A DNA stretch of 34,720 nt, taken from the NCBI GenBank assembly GCA_016177915.1, contig JACOUI010000069.1, forward strand, positions 1-34,720. Reading direction: 5' to 3'. Under the pieces are notes generated by a model, which ran no database searches, was not told the DNA's origin, and saw nothing but the letters and a program-made list of their open reading frames with translations. The translations under genes and the position numbers were made by a program. This DNA is from Planctomycetia bacterium (GTDB taxonomy: Bacteria; Planctomycetota; Planctomycetia; Pirellulales; S012-138). Shown in pieces: positions 26,273 to 34,720 of this stretch (the stretch's first letter is position 1; the number at the start of each line of letters is the position of its first letter).

Positions 26273-27679
26273 ATGTTCCAGGCCTGGCGAGTCAAGCTGC
26301 GGCAAGCCGAAACGGCCCTTGCCCAAAAGCGGCTCGAAGAAGCCCGCTCGCTCCTCTGCCAGGACGATCTCCGCGAGTTCTATCCCGCCCAGCAGCTTCT
26401 CAAGAAGCTCGCCCAGCAGTACGTGCAGCGCGCCGAATCGCACCTGTCGGCCGGCGAAAGCCACGCCGGCTGGCGGGACCTGGATTCGGCTCAGCAGCTT
26501 GGGGCCGACGACCAGTCCGCCTCGGCCGTGCGCGAAAAGCTGATCGAGCACGTGCTGGCCGAGTCCGAAAGCTACCTGCAGGCCGACGACCCGGCCGCCG
26601 CCCTCAATCGCCTGCGGACCCTGGAGACGCGGCGAGCGGTGAATCAACGCGTGCGGGCTCTCCGAGAAGCCGCCATCAAGATGGACGCCGCCCTCAATCT
26701 CGCCCACGAAGGCCGCTTCAACCAGGCCGACCGGGCGTTGGAAGCCGCCCAGCAGCTTAGCCCCAAGCTTTCGCGCCTCGGAGAATTGCGAAAGCGATAC
26801 CAGCAGAGCGACAAGCTCGTCCGCTCCGCCCGACAACTGCTGCACGACGCCCTCTCGTGCGAAAACTGGCCCGACGCCCTGAACCTGGCGGAGCAAGTCC
26901 TCGCCGTGGCGCCCGCCGACCCGATCGCCCGCGAGGCGCGCCGCCGGGCCTGGGCGGCCGTCGGGGCCGCCCCGCACGGCCGACAAGCTACGAACGGATC
27001 CGTTGTTCCCCTTGAGGTCTCTATGTCCGCGCCGTCCTCCTGCGTCGCGACCCCCGCCGGACCCGATGGCCACGGCGACCTAGGCCCCGCCCGGAAGTCG
27101 CCTCGTTTTCTGCTGTGGGTGGACGGCGTCGGCGGCTATCTGGTGTGCGAAGGAGAGGAAATCGTCATCGGCCAGCCGGTGAACGACTGCCGCGTCGATC
27201 TGCCGATCCTGGGCGACCTGTCGCGAAACCACGCCACCATCCAGCGCTGCGGCGACGGCTACCTGCTGACGGCGCGCCGCACCGCGCGCGTCAACGGCCG
27301 CCTGGTGACCGGTTCCGTGCCGCTTCCCAGCGGCTGCCTGGTCGAGCTGGGCGACGGCGTCAAGCTTCGCTTCCGCCAGCCGCACCCGTGCAGCACCTCC
27401 GCCGTCATCGAGTTTGAGAGCCGCAACCGCACGCAGCCGCCGGCCGACGCCGTGATCCTGCTGGGCGATTCCTGCGTGCTAGGTCCCTCGGCCGACAGCC
27501 ACGTCGTTTGCCGCGACTGGCCCCACGAGGTCGTGCTCTTTCGACAGCAGGGGCAACTGCTTTGCCGCGCCGGGGAGTCGTTTCAGGTCGACGGCCAGCC
27601 GCAAACCGGCCCCGCCCCGCTCACCCGACGCTCCCGGATTTCAGCGACAGGGATTTCGGTTACGCTGGAGGAGGTGTAG
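26273..27679 (+). CDS. TPR-like helical protein with C-terminal FHA domain(s)
   Basis: The N-terminal half of this 468-residue soluble protein (about 1-230) is made of TPR-like helix pairs (RQAETALAQKRLEEARSLL, LAHEGRFNQADRALEAAQQL, SCENWPDALNLAEQVLAVAP). A flexible linker (235-277) leads to an FHA domain (about 278-370) with the conserved G300, LSRNHATI (S317, R318, H320) and NGR, the residues that read phosphothreonine. A second beta-sandwich (about 378-466) has FHA-like spacing (VILLGDSCVLGPSADSHVVC) but lacks a good S-x-x-H motif. ATG 26273 is preceded by TGGGGGCGA; the open frame further upstream is formed by the family C repeat. It probably binds phosphorylated targets of the kinase encoded next (inference). 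Confidence 0.85.
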   Translation: MFQAWRVKLRQAETALAQKRLEEARSLLCQDDLREFYPAQQLLKKLAQQYVQRAESHLSAGESHAGWRDLDSAQQLGADDQSASAVREKLIEHVLAESESYLQADDPAAALNRLRTLETRRAVNQRVRALREAAIKMDAALNLAHEGRFNQADRALEAAQQLSPKLSRLGELRKRYQQSDKLVRSARQLLHDALSCENWPDALNLAEQVLAVAPADPIAREARRRAWAAVGAAPHGRQATNGSVVPLEVSMSAPSSCVATPAGPDGHGDLGPARKSPRFLLWVDGVGGYLVCEGEEIVIGQPVNDCRVDLPILGDLSRNHATIQRCGDGYLLTARRTARVNGRLVTGSVPLPSGCLVELGDGVKLRFRQPHPCSTSAVIEFESRNRTQPPADAVILLGDSCVLGPSADSHVVCRDWPHEVVLFRQQGQLLCRAGESFQVDGQPQTGPAPLTRRSRISATGISVTLEEV

Positions 27680-27681
27680 TT

Positions 27682-27732
27682 GTGGGACGGCCTTTCCAGG
27701 CCGTCCGCGACGGCCCGGAAGGGCCGTCCTAC
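27682..27732. repeat. Palindromic repeat, family A, copy 3
   Basis: Arms lie at 27682-27705 (GTGGGACGGCCTTTCCAGG...) and 27709-27732 (...AAGGGCCGTCCTAC), inverted, with a 3-bp spacer. Inner hairpin pairing is kept within each arm even though the arms differ from each other (TTTCCA against CGGAAG). The element starts 2 bp after the FHA gene stop and precedes the kinase gene on the same strand. Confidence 0.88.
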
Positions 27733-27853
27733 AGAACAAAAACAGGGGGCTTTTACGCAAAGAATTCACGCCTGCCAGCGAAGGAATTGCAGGCTCAAAC
27801 CGGATGGATCGTGAAGGAACGTATCGGGCTCGCTGCTGTGACAGGTTGGAACA

Positions 27854-30037
<2,184 letters not shown>

Positions 30038-30067
30038 GACCGATCAATCGAAATGGCAGGTGGATCG

Positions 30068-31162
30068 ATGGAATCCAGCAGTCCCATCAGCTTTTCGCTC
30101 GTCGAATTCGTCGCCCTGCTGGGGGCCGGGGCGCTGGTGCTGTTTCTGCTCACGCGCAGCCGCCGGTTTGTCGGGGCGGCTCTGTTCGGCCTGTTCATGG
30201 TGCTAACGGTCAGCGGGCTCTTCTTCCGCATGGTCAAGGTCGGCGGCGGCGACGCACCATCCGCCGGGCCGAAATTCTCGATTTCGTACGGCGGGATGGA
30301 GAGCAAGACCACGATTCGACAACGGGGCCGCGCGGCGCGCCTTTCGGCGGGCACGCCGAAATCCCCGAACGAAACGGCGGTGAAAACCGGCCTGGCCGCG
30401 TCGCCAACGACTGCCGCGGCTACCGCCGCCAGCGACGAAGCGATTGAGGCCCCCGCGCTGCGCGATCAGCCGACATCGTCGGCGCCCACTTCGCAGCCTT
30501 CCGTGGGGAACTTGACCGTGTCCCCGTCGGGCACCGACTCGCAAGGCAACGGCCCGACGCCCCCCGAGTGGGTCAAACGTGGCGACGACCGCGTGGGCAC
30601 GACCGACATCCACGTGCTCGACAGTGGCCCGCACGTCTCGCAGGCCGAGGCCCTGCAGGAACTCCGCCGCCGGGCGGTCGCCTACGCCGAGGACTACTTC
30701 GAGGAAGTGCTGACCCCCAGCCCCCAGAGACACTTCGACGTCGAGCCCGCGTTCGTCGAGAAGGCCATCCTCAAGGAGACGTGGCAGACGACGACGCAGC
30801 GCACGCCCGCCGGCGAAGTGGAGGAAATGGTCGTGGTCTTCGGCCGCCTCGAATTCGACCAGCCAACCAAGGGCTACCTTCAGCAGCGCTGGGAAGCCAC
30901 CCTGGCGACGCAGCAGCTCTTGCAGATCGGACTCGTCGTCGCCCTGGTGCTCACGCTCGTGGGCACGCTCTACGCGTACTTCCGGCTCGACACGGCCACG
31001 AAGGGGTATTACACATGGCGGCTGCGGCTGGCCGCCTTTGGGATCGCCGTGGCCGCCTGCATCTGTGCGGCGGGCCTGGGCGAGCAACTTGCGCGTACGT
31101 CAGGATGGATGACCGTCGGCGCAGAGTACGGTCCCTCGGATCTCAACGAGCACATCCACTGA
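30068..31162 (+). CDS. Membrane protein of unknown function in the kinase-sigma operon
   Basis: This protein of about 364 residues has two N-terminal membrane helices (around LVEFVALLGAGALVLFLL and FVGAALFGLFMVLTVSGLFF), a long Ser/Thr/Ala-rich extracytoplasmic or linker region, a central folded segment (ALQELRRRAVAYAEDYFEEVL, VEEMVVVFGRLEFDQPTKGYL), then two C-terminal helices (LLQIGLVVALVLTLVGTLYAY and LAAFGIAVAACICAAGLG). AGGTGG 7 bases upstream favours ATG 30068; ATG 30053 is five codons longer and lacks a good ribosome site. I do not recognise a family. Its position between a kinase and a sigma/anti-sigma pair suggests it is a sensor or kinase partner (inference). Confidence 0.78.
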   Translation: MESSSPISFSLVEFVALLGAGALVLFLLTRSRRFVGAALFGLFMVLTVSGLFFRMVKVGGGDAPSAGPKFSISYGGMESKTTIRQRGRAARLSAGTPKSPNETAVKTGLAASPTTAAATAASDEAIEAPALRDQPTSSAPTSQPSVGNLTVSPSGTDSQGNGPTPPEWVKRGDDRVGTTDIHVLDSGPHVSQAEALQELRRRAVAYAEDYFEEVLTPSPQRHFDVEPAFVEKAILKETWQTTTQRTPAGEVEEMVVVFGRLEFDQPTKGYLQQRWEATLATQQLLQIGLVVALVLTLVGTLYAYFRLDTATKGYYTWRLRLAAFGIAVAACICAAGLGEQLARTSGWMTVGAEYGPSDLNEHIH

Positions 31163-31184
31163 GCGTCCCTCTCCCTTGCCCACC

Positions 31185-31823
31185 ATGCCGGCACAAAGCC
31201 AGTACGACCGGTTGCTGATCGGCCGCGTGCGGCAGGCGGAGCCGCAGGCCTGGGAAGAGCTGATCGCCCGCTACGAAGGCCGCCTCCTGGCGTTCGTGGA
31301 AAGCCGCGTGGGCAACCGGGCGTCTGCCGAGGACGTCGTCCAGGAGACGTTCATCGGCTTTTTGAACAGCCTGCCGAACTACGACCTCGATCGTCCGCTC
31401 GAGTCGTACCTCTTCAGCATCGCCGCGCACAAGCTGACGGACCTCTTGCGTCGCGAGGGGCGTCGGCCCACGGTGCCCCTCGTCCCTTCCTCTGGAAGCC
31501 AGGCCAGCAGTTGGGACATGCCCGGCCAGGACCGCCCCGCCAGCAGCATCGTCCGCAGCGGCGAGCGCAAGGCCAAGGAAGAGGACGTGCTGGCCGAGGC
31601 CCTCGCCCAGCAGATCGGCCACTGGCGCGAGCGCGGCGACTGGCAGAAAATCCAGATCGCCGAATTGCTCTTTGTTCGCGGCTGGGCCAACAAGGACGTG
31701 GCCGCCGAGATTTCGATCAGCGAGCAGGCCGTCGCCAACTGCAAGTTCGATTTCCTGGCGAAGCTGCGGGCGGCCGTCCGCAAGCACGGTTTTGCCGATG
31801 GTGAACTGATTCCAGGACAGTGA
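31185..31823 (+). CDS. ECF-type RNA polymerase sigma factor
   Basis: This 212-residue protein has sigma region 2 at about 5-92 (LLIGRVRQAEPQAWEELIARYEG, ASAEDVVQETFIGFL, LESYLFSIAAHKLTDLLRR) and region 4 at about 150-208 (IQIAELLFVRGWANKDVAAEI, SISEQAVANCKFDFLAKLR). The two are joined by an unusually long linker of about 60 residues. It directs RNA polymerase to a specific promoter set. ATG 31185 is preferred; a TTG at 31176 would add three residues. The gene lies 22 bp after the membrane-protein gene and 13 bp before the anti-sigma-like gene, the usual sigma-first order. Confidence 0.92.
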   Translation: MPAQSQYDRLLIGRVRQAEPQAWEELIARYEGRLLAFVESRVGNRASAEDVVQETFIGFLNSLPNYDLDRPLESYLFSIAAHKLTDLLRREGRRPTVPLVPSSGSQASSWDMPGQDRPASSIVRSGERKAKEEDVLAEALAQQIGHWRERGDWQKIQIAELLFVRGWANKDVAAEISISEQAVANCKFDFLAKLRAAVRKHGFADGELIPGQ

Positions 31824-31836
31824 AGCGAGGACCGTG

Positions 31837-32244
31837 ATGACGAGCGTCACCCAGCACGACCTGGAAGCCTATCTCGACGAGGCCCTGCCGGCGCCCGACA
31901 TGGCCCGCATCGAAGCCGCCCTGCGCTCGGACGCCAAACTGCTGGAATCGCTGGCGCGGATTCACTCCCGGCGCGACTCGTGGGGCCACACGCTGGGCGA
32001 AATCTGGCGCCGCCACCGGCTGACCTGCCCCACGAGAGAGCACCTTGGGGCCTACCTTTTGAAGACGCTGCCGGCCGCCCAGGCGAAGTACATCGACTTC
32101 CACGTGCGGACCGTCGGCTGCCGCTGCTGCCTGGCCAGCCTGGCCGACTTGCGGGAGCGCAAGACCGAGGCGGCCGACTCGACCCAGTCGCGCCGCCGGA
32201 AATACTTCCAATCGAGCGCGGGCTACCTGCGAAAGCACGATTGA
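31837..32244 (+). CDS. Zinc-type anti-sigma-like protein
   Basis: This 135-residue soluble protein has two helical segments of zf-HC2/ZAS style: DLEAYLDEALPAPDMARIEAAL near the start, then CPTREHLGAYLLKTLPAAQA with C64 and H69, and YIDFHVRTVGCRCC with H89, C95, C97 and C98. The Cys/His set resembles the H-x3-C-x2-C motif of zinc-binding anti-sigma factors, although the spacing is longer. Such proteins sequester the ECF sigma factor encoded just upstream. No membrane helix is present, so sensing would be cytoplasmic or through a partner. GAGG 6 bases before ATG 31837 supports this start; GTG 31834 is an alternative. Confidence 0.78.
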   Translation: MTSVTQHDLEAYLDEALPAPDMARIEAALRSDAKLLESLARIHSRRDSWGHTLGEIWRRHRLTCPTREHLGAYLLKTLPAAQAKYIDFHVRTVGCRCCLASLADLRERKTEAADSTQSRRRKYFQSSAGYLRKHD

Positions 32245-32286
32245 ACACGAGGCGTGGCTGGGGTCGGTACTCCGCCTCCAGCCGGC

Positions 32287-32387
32287 ACACCAACCCGAAG
32301 CGCAAGCGAGGGCGCAGCATCGTCGGCGCCGGATCGAGCGTCCAACGTGCATGAAGTCGCTCCCTCGCTGGCGCTTCGGGTTGGTGT
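32287..32387. repeat. Palindromic repeat, family D (ACCAACCCGAAGCG type)
   Basis: Arms of 26 bp at 32287-32312 and 32362-32387 are inverted with one mismatch and a 49-bp spacer. The arm begins ACACCAACCCGAAGCG and ends GCGAGGG. In translation such elements give a TNPKRKRG peptide, which I remember as a frequent artefact in predicted planctomycete proteins. It lies between convergent genes, the anti-sigma-like gene and the HEAT-like gene. Confidence 0.9.
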
Positions 32388-32404
32388 AAGCGCCCGTCGC
32401 CGCC

Positions 32405-33934
32405 CTATCCGTTGAACAGCCGCAGCAGCAACCGCCCCTTGACGATCAAGTACACTTCGCCCGGCGCAAGCGGCCTCGGACCTGATTGCGGAAAGAAATC
32501 CACGCCGTCAGGCCGGACGACGACGACCCCCGCCTGGCCGTGTCGCCGCGCCGTCGCCACGACGTGCTCCTCGCCAAAGAAGCGCCCGACCAATACCGGC
32601 TGAACGTCGTCGTAGCAGGCGGCCGCCAGCTCGGCCGCGACCGCTTCCACCTGCCGCCGCTGCGCCTGCTCGAGCGATTCGACTGCGGACTCGGCCATCT
32701 CCGCGTGCCGCGCGTCCCAGCCGGCGAACGCGGCGTAAACGTCATCGATCGGCAGCCCTTCCACGCTGAAACTAAGCACGTGCACGATCGGCCCTGCCAT
32801 AGCGATGCCGCTGAATCGGCCCTGCGGCAGGTCGTACTCGAACCGAAACAAAAAGCAATCGACCGGCTGATCGCGCCCCGGCCAGACCTGAAGCCGCGAA
32901 TCGACCAGCTCCAAACGGTGCGGCGGCAGGCCGAGGTTGCTGGGATGCGCCAGCCACGCCGCCACGTCCCCCTCGGCCCGCGCCGCAGGCTCGCGGAATT
33001 TCGGCTCGACCTTGTCGGACAGCCCCAGCTCGTCGAGGTATTGGATCGCCCGGGTTCGGACGACCGGCTCGGCCGTCAGCTCCACGAGGGTCGTCACGCC
33101 CTCGTCGTCGCCCAGTCGCGCCAGGGCGCTGGCCGCTTCGGCCCGCAGCCGCCGGTGTTTCAGCTCCAGCGCCTGACGGAGCTTCGGGACGGCCCGCTGG
33201 TCGCCAATCCAGGCCAAGGCGTCACAGAGCGCCGTCAAGAGGCCCGCGCATTCGCCCAGCAGCGTCGACAGCTCGGCGGCACTCTTGGCGAACTTGTCCG
33301 GGTTCTCCTGGATCGCCAGGAGGTGCTGCACCATCTCGCCGCACAGGGCGACAAGCTGCGCCGCGCGCGGTTTGGCCGGGTGCTGGCTCACCATTTTCTG
33401 GCGCGTCACGAAATTCGCCAGGTCCAGCACGGCCGCCGCCAGCCGACGCCGAGCGATCGCCTCCAGGAGCCGTGGAAACAGCGCCTCGGCAGGGTACGCC
33501 TTCCGCTCAAACAGCGGCACGAGCGCCAGGTCGCAGTGCTCGATTTTTTCCGGCGGATCGCCCGCGAGCAGCTCGGCAAACCGCTCCAGCGCCTCGCGGC
33601 TACGCTCGGCCGCCAGCGCGCGGAGAAAATGGTGCCGCACGGTGCTGCCGGGCCCAAGCGCCTTGTACAACCGCGCAATCCGCTCGATCGACGACGGCAG
33701 CAGCGCCTCGGCCGGCTGCACATCGCGCGAGACGTGGTAACGCCGCCAAAGCTGCTCGCCCAGTGCGGCGTATGCCTCATCGGAAAGCCGGCCGGCCGTT
33801 TCAACGCTCTCGAAGACCGCATCCACGTCGGCCGCAACGGCCGTTTGCAGGACTGCGACCGTGCGCAGCGCTTCTTCCCGCTGCGGGCCGTTTACCGCCC
33901 GCAGCACGTCGAGAACGTCGGATGCAACGGTCAT
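32405..33934 (-). CDS. HEAT-like helical repeat protein
   Basis: This 509-residue soluble, mostly helical protein has a middle part (about 265-325) with HEAT-like repeats (ALCDALAWIGDQRAVPKLRQA, RRLRAEAASALARLGDDEGV, VVRTRAIQYLDELGL). The C-terminal half is of mixed alpha/beta character and ends in beta strands (VVVVRPDGVDFFPQSG, VYLIVKGRLLLRLF). No signal peptide or membrane helix is present. The frame is open to 33976, but the extra 14 residues are encoded by a degenerate family B repeat, so ATG 33934 (MTVASDVLDVL) is chosen. No family with known function is recognised. It is separated from the next upstream gene by that repeat. Confidence 0.8.
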   Translation of the reverse strand: MTVASDVLDVLRAVNGPQREEALRTVAVLQTAVAADVDAVFESVETAGRLSDEAYAALGEQLWRRYHVSRDVQPAEALLPSSIERIARLYKALGPGSTVRHHFLRALAAERSREALERFAELLAGDPPEKIEHCDLALVPLFERKAYPAEALFPRLLEAIARRRLAAAVLDLANFVTRQKMVSQHPAKPRAAQLVALCGEMVQHLLAIQENPDKFAKSAAELSTLLGECAGLLTALCDALAWIGDQRAVPKLRQALELKHRRLRAEAASALARLGDDEGVTTLVELTAEPVVRTRAIQYLDELGLSDKVEPKFREPAARAEGDVAAWLAHPSNLGLPPHRLELVDSRLQVWPGRDQPVDCFLFRFEYDLPQGRFSGIAMAGPIVHVLSFSVEGLPIDDVYAAFAGWDARHAEMAESAVESLEQAQRRQVEAVAAELAAACYDDVQPVLVGRFFGEEHVVATARRHGQAGVVVVRPDGVDFFPQSGPRPLAPGEVYLIVKGRLLLRLFNG

Positions 33935-33950
33935 GGCGCGAGTCCCAGCC

Positions 33951-34004
33951 GTTGAAATTCCGCCTTCTAGCGGCACGAAAACCGGCTAAATTCGGGACTC
34001 CAGC
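33951..34004. repeat. Palindromic repeat, degenerate family B copy
   Basis: The left part GTTGAAATTCCGCCTTCTAG (33951-33970, then CGG) resembles the family B arm with several substitutions. The right part 33981-34004 ends CGGGACTCCAGC, similar to the inverted arm. It fills the gap between the two last minus-strand genes and has created a false N-terminal extension of the HEAT-like gene. Confidence 0.65.
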
Positions 34005-34006
34005 TT

Positions 34007-34495
34007 CTACTTCTTCCGCCGCTTGGCCGTCATCTCCAGGACCTTCATGTCCTTGCCGTCCGGCCCGGTCACGTAAATGGCGAACTCGCGCACGTCCGCC
34101 TTGTACACGGTCACGTGCTTCTGCTTCATCGGCTTGCCGGTCGACATGTTGTCCACCCAGCTCCCCACGAACTTCTTCTTGGCCGGATCGTAGCCCAGGA
34201 TCCCGTGGCCGAAGAAGCCATTGGGATCGGAGTCCTCGTAGTCGCTGACCAGCCACAGCCCGCCCTTCATCAGGCGGTTGGTCTCGGTGCCCTTGCCCTC
34301 GATCGCGCCTTCAGGCGCGATGATCTTCACCACCGAGTACCACACCCCTTCCTCCATCTTCAGCACTTCGTGCTCGGGCGAGGGCTTGGGCGCGTCGGGC
34401 TGCTGGCCCCGCGCCGACAGCGCAAAGCCCACGACGGCGGCGACGAGTGTCCCCAGCGCCAGATAACAAAGGATGCACAGCGGACGGCGGCTCAG
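34007..34495 (-). CDS. DUF1579 family exported protein
   Basis: This protein of about 162 residues has an N-terminal signal peptide (LCILCYLALGTLVAAVVGFA, cleavage near ARG-QQP) and a DUF1579 domain. The signature GILGYDPAKKKFVGSWVDNMSTG is clear, preceded by MKGGLWLVSDYED. DUF1579 proteins have a lipocalin-like barrel and no established function. The start is uncertain: the best ribosome site (GGAG, 8 bases away) precedes a CTG at 34495. In-frame TTG codons at 34558 and 34711 give longer products with non-protein-like extensions. It is the last gene on the minus strand before the window end. Confidence 0.75.
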   Translation of the reverse strand: MSRRPLCILCYLALGTLVAAVVGFALSARGQQPDAPKPSPEHEVLKMEEGVWYSVVKIIAPEGAIEGKGTETNRLMKGGLWLVSDYEDSDPNGFFGHGILGYDPAKKKFVGSWVDNMSTGKPMKQKHVTVYKADVREFAIYVTGPDGKDMKVLEMTAKRRKK

Positions 34496-34720
34496 GGTGC
34501 TTTCTCCAAGAAGTTGAATGAAAACGAGACAATCTCGCTGCCCGGTTGATGAGTCCAATGCTAGGCAGGAGGTAGGCTTTAGGCTACAGTCTGTCGGAAA
34601 TTGTGAAAAAGCCGATCTGCCGAGATTTTTTGGGAAACTTGCCGCGAAGACGGAGCACCAGAGGATGATGGGAACGCAAAATCCCGTCGTTTTTTCCTGG
34701 CTCGCTGCCAATCTTCACGG

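Noticed and set aside
32486-33955. A long plus-strand open frame antisense to the HEAT-like gene.
   Set aside because: Arg/Gln/Leu-rich translation without domain character; the minus-strand product has regular helical repeats.

Overview
This 34.7 kb window is GC-rich bacterial chromosome and most likely comes from a planctomycete (Pirellulales-like). The evidence is the mix of genes: large Hanks-type Ser/Thr kinases fused to membrane or caspase-like parts, a DUF4058 protein, a DUF1579 protein, an ECF sigma factor with its own anti-sigma-like partner, a very large ABC-2 permease with an extracytoplasmic propeller-like insert, and many intergenic palindromic repeats of several families. lpxA and a five-POTRA BamA show that the cell has a Gram-negative type outer membrane. 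selB indicates that it decodes selenocysteine. I found no tRNA, rRNA, CRISPR array, phage or insertion-sequence transposase.

Layout. 1-588: 3' end of an STN/secretin-N-like protein. 664-3727 (minus): giant ABC-2 permease and lpxA. 3933-5356 (plus): small TPR protein and holA. 5507-6035 (plus): type II toxin-antitoxin pair. 6084-7301 (plus): argG. 7320-10744 (minus): DUF4058 protein, membrane-anchored endonuclease/exonuclease/phosphatase, and a secreted Gln/Pro-rich protein. 10969-12888 (plus): selB. 12941-17301 (minus): a 1112-residue kinase/pseudo-caspase and a zinc-ribbon membrane protein. 17537-19591 (plus): metG. 19601-20433 (minus): antitoxin-toxin-antitoxin cluster of the ParD/ParE type. 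20622-21611 (plus): Gfo/Idh/MocA oxidoreductase. 21731-24733 (minus): bamA. 25299-32244 (plus): a signalling cassette of membrane coiled-coil protein, TPR-like/FHA protein, polytopic Ser/Thr kinase, two-region membrane protein, ECF sigma factor and zinc-type anti-sigma-like protein. 32405-34495 (minus): HEAT-like protein and DUF1579 lipocalin-like protein.

How the genes may work together. The last four genes of the 25.3-32.2 kb cassette are 13-30 bp apart and almost certainly form one operon. A transmembrane kinase, a phosphothreonine-reader (FHA) protein and an ECF sigma/anti-sigma pair suggest one envelope-to-transcription signalling route, which is an inference. The kinase at 12.9-16.3 kb is separate. 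It has a non-RD catalytic loop (HGD) and an extracytoplasmic caspase-like domain whose catalytic Cys is replaced by Ala, so it is probably a sensor or scaffold rather than a protease. Housekeeping genes (lpxA, holA, argG, selB, metG, bamA) are scattered singly rather than in their classical operons.

The most distinctive non-coding structure is a set of at least four unrelated families of nested palindromes placed between genes. One copy contains the stop codon of its upstream gene, and several others lie immediately after stop codons.
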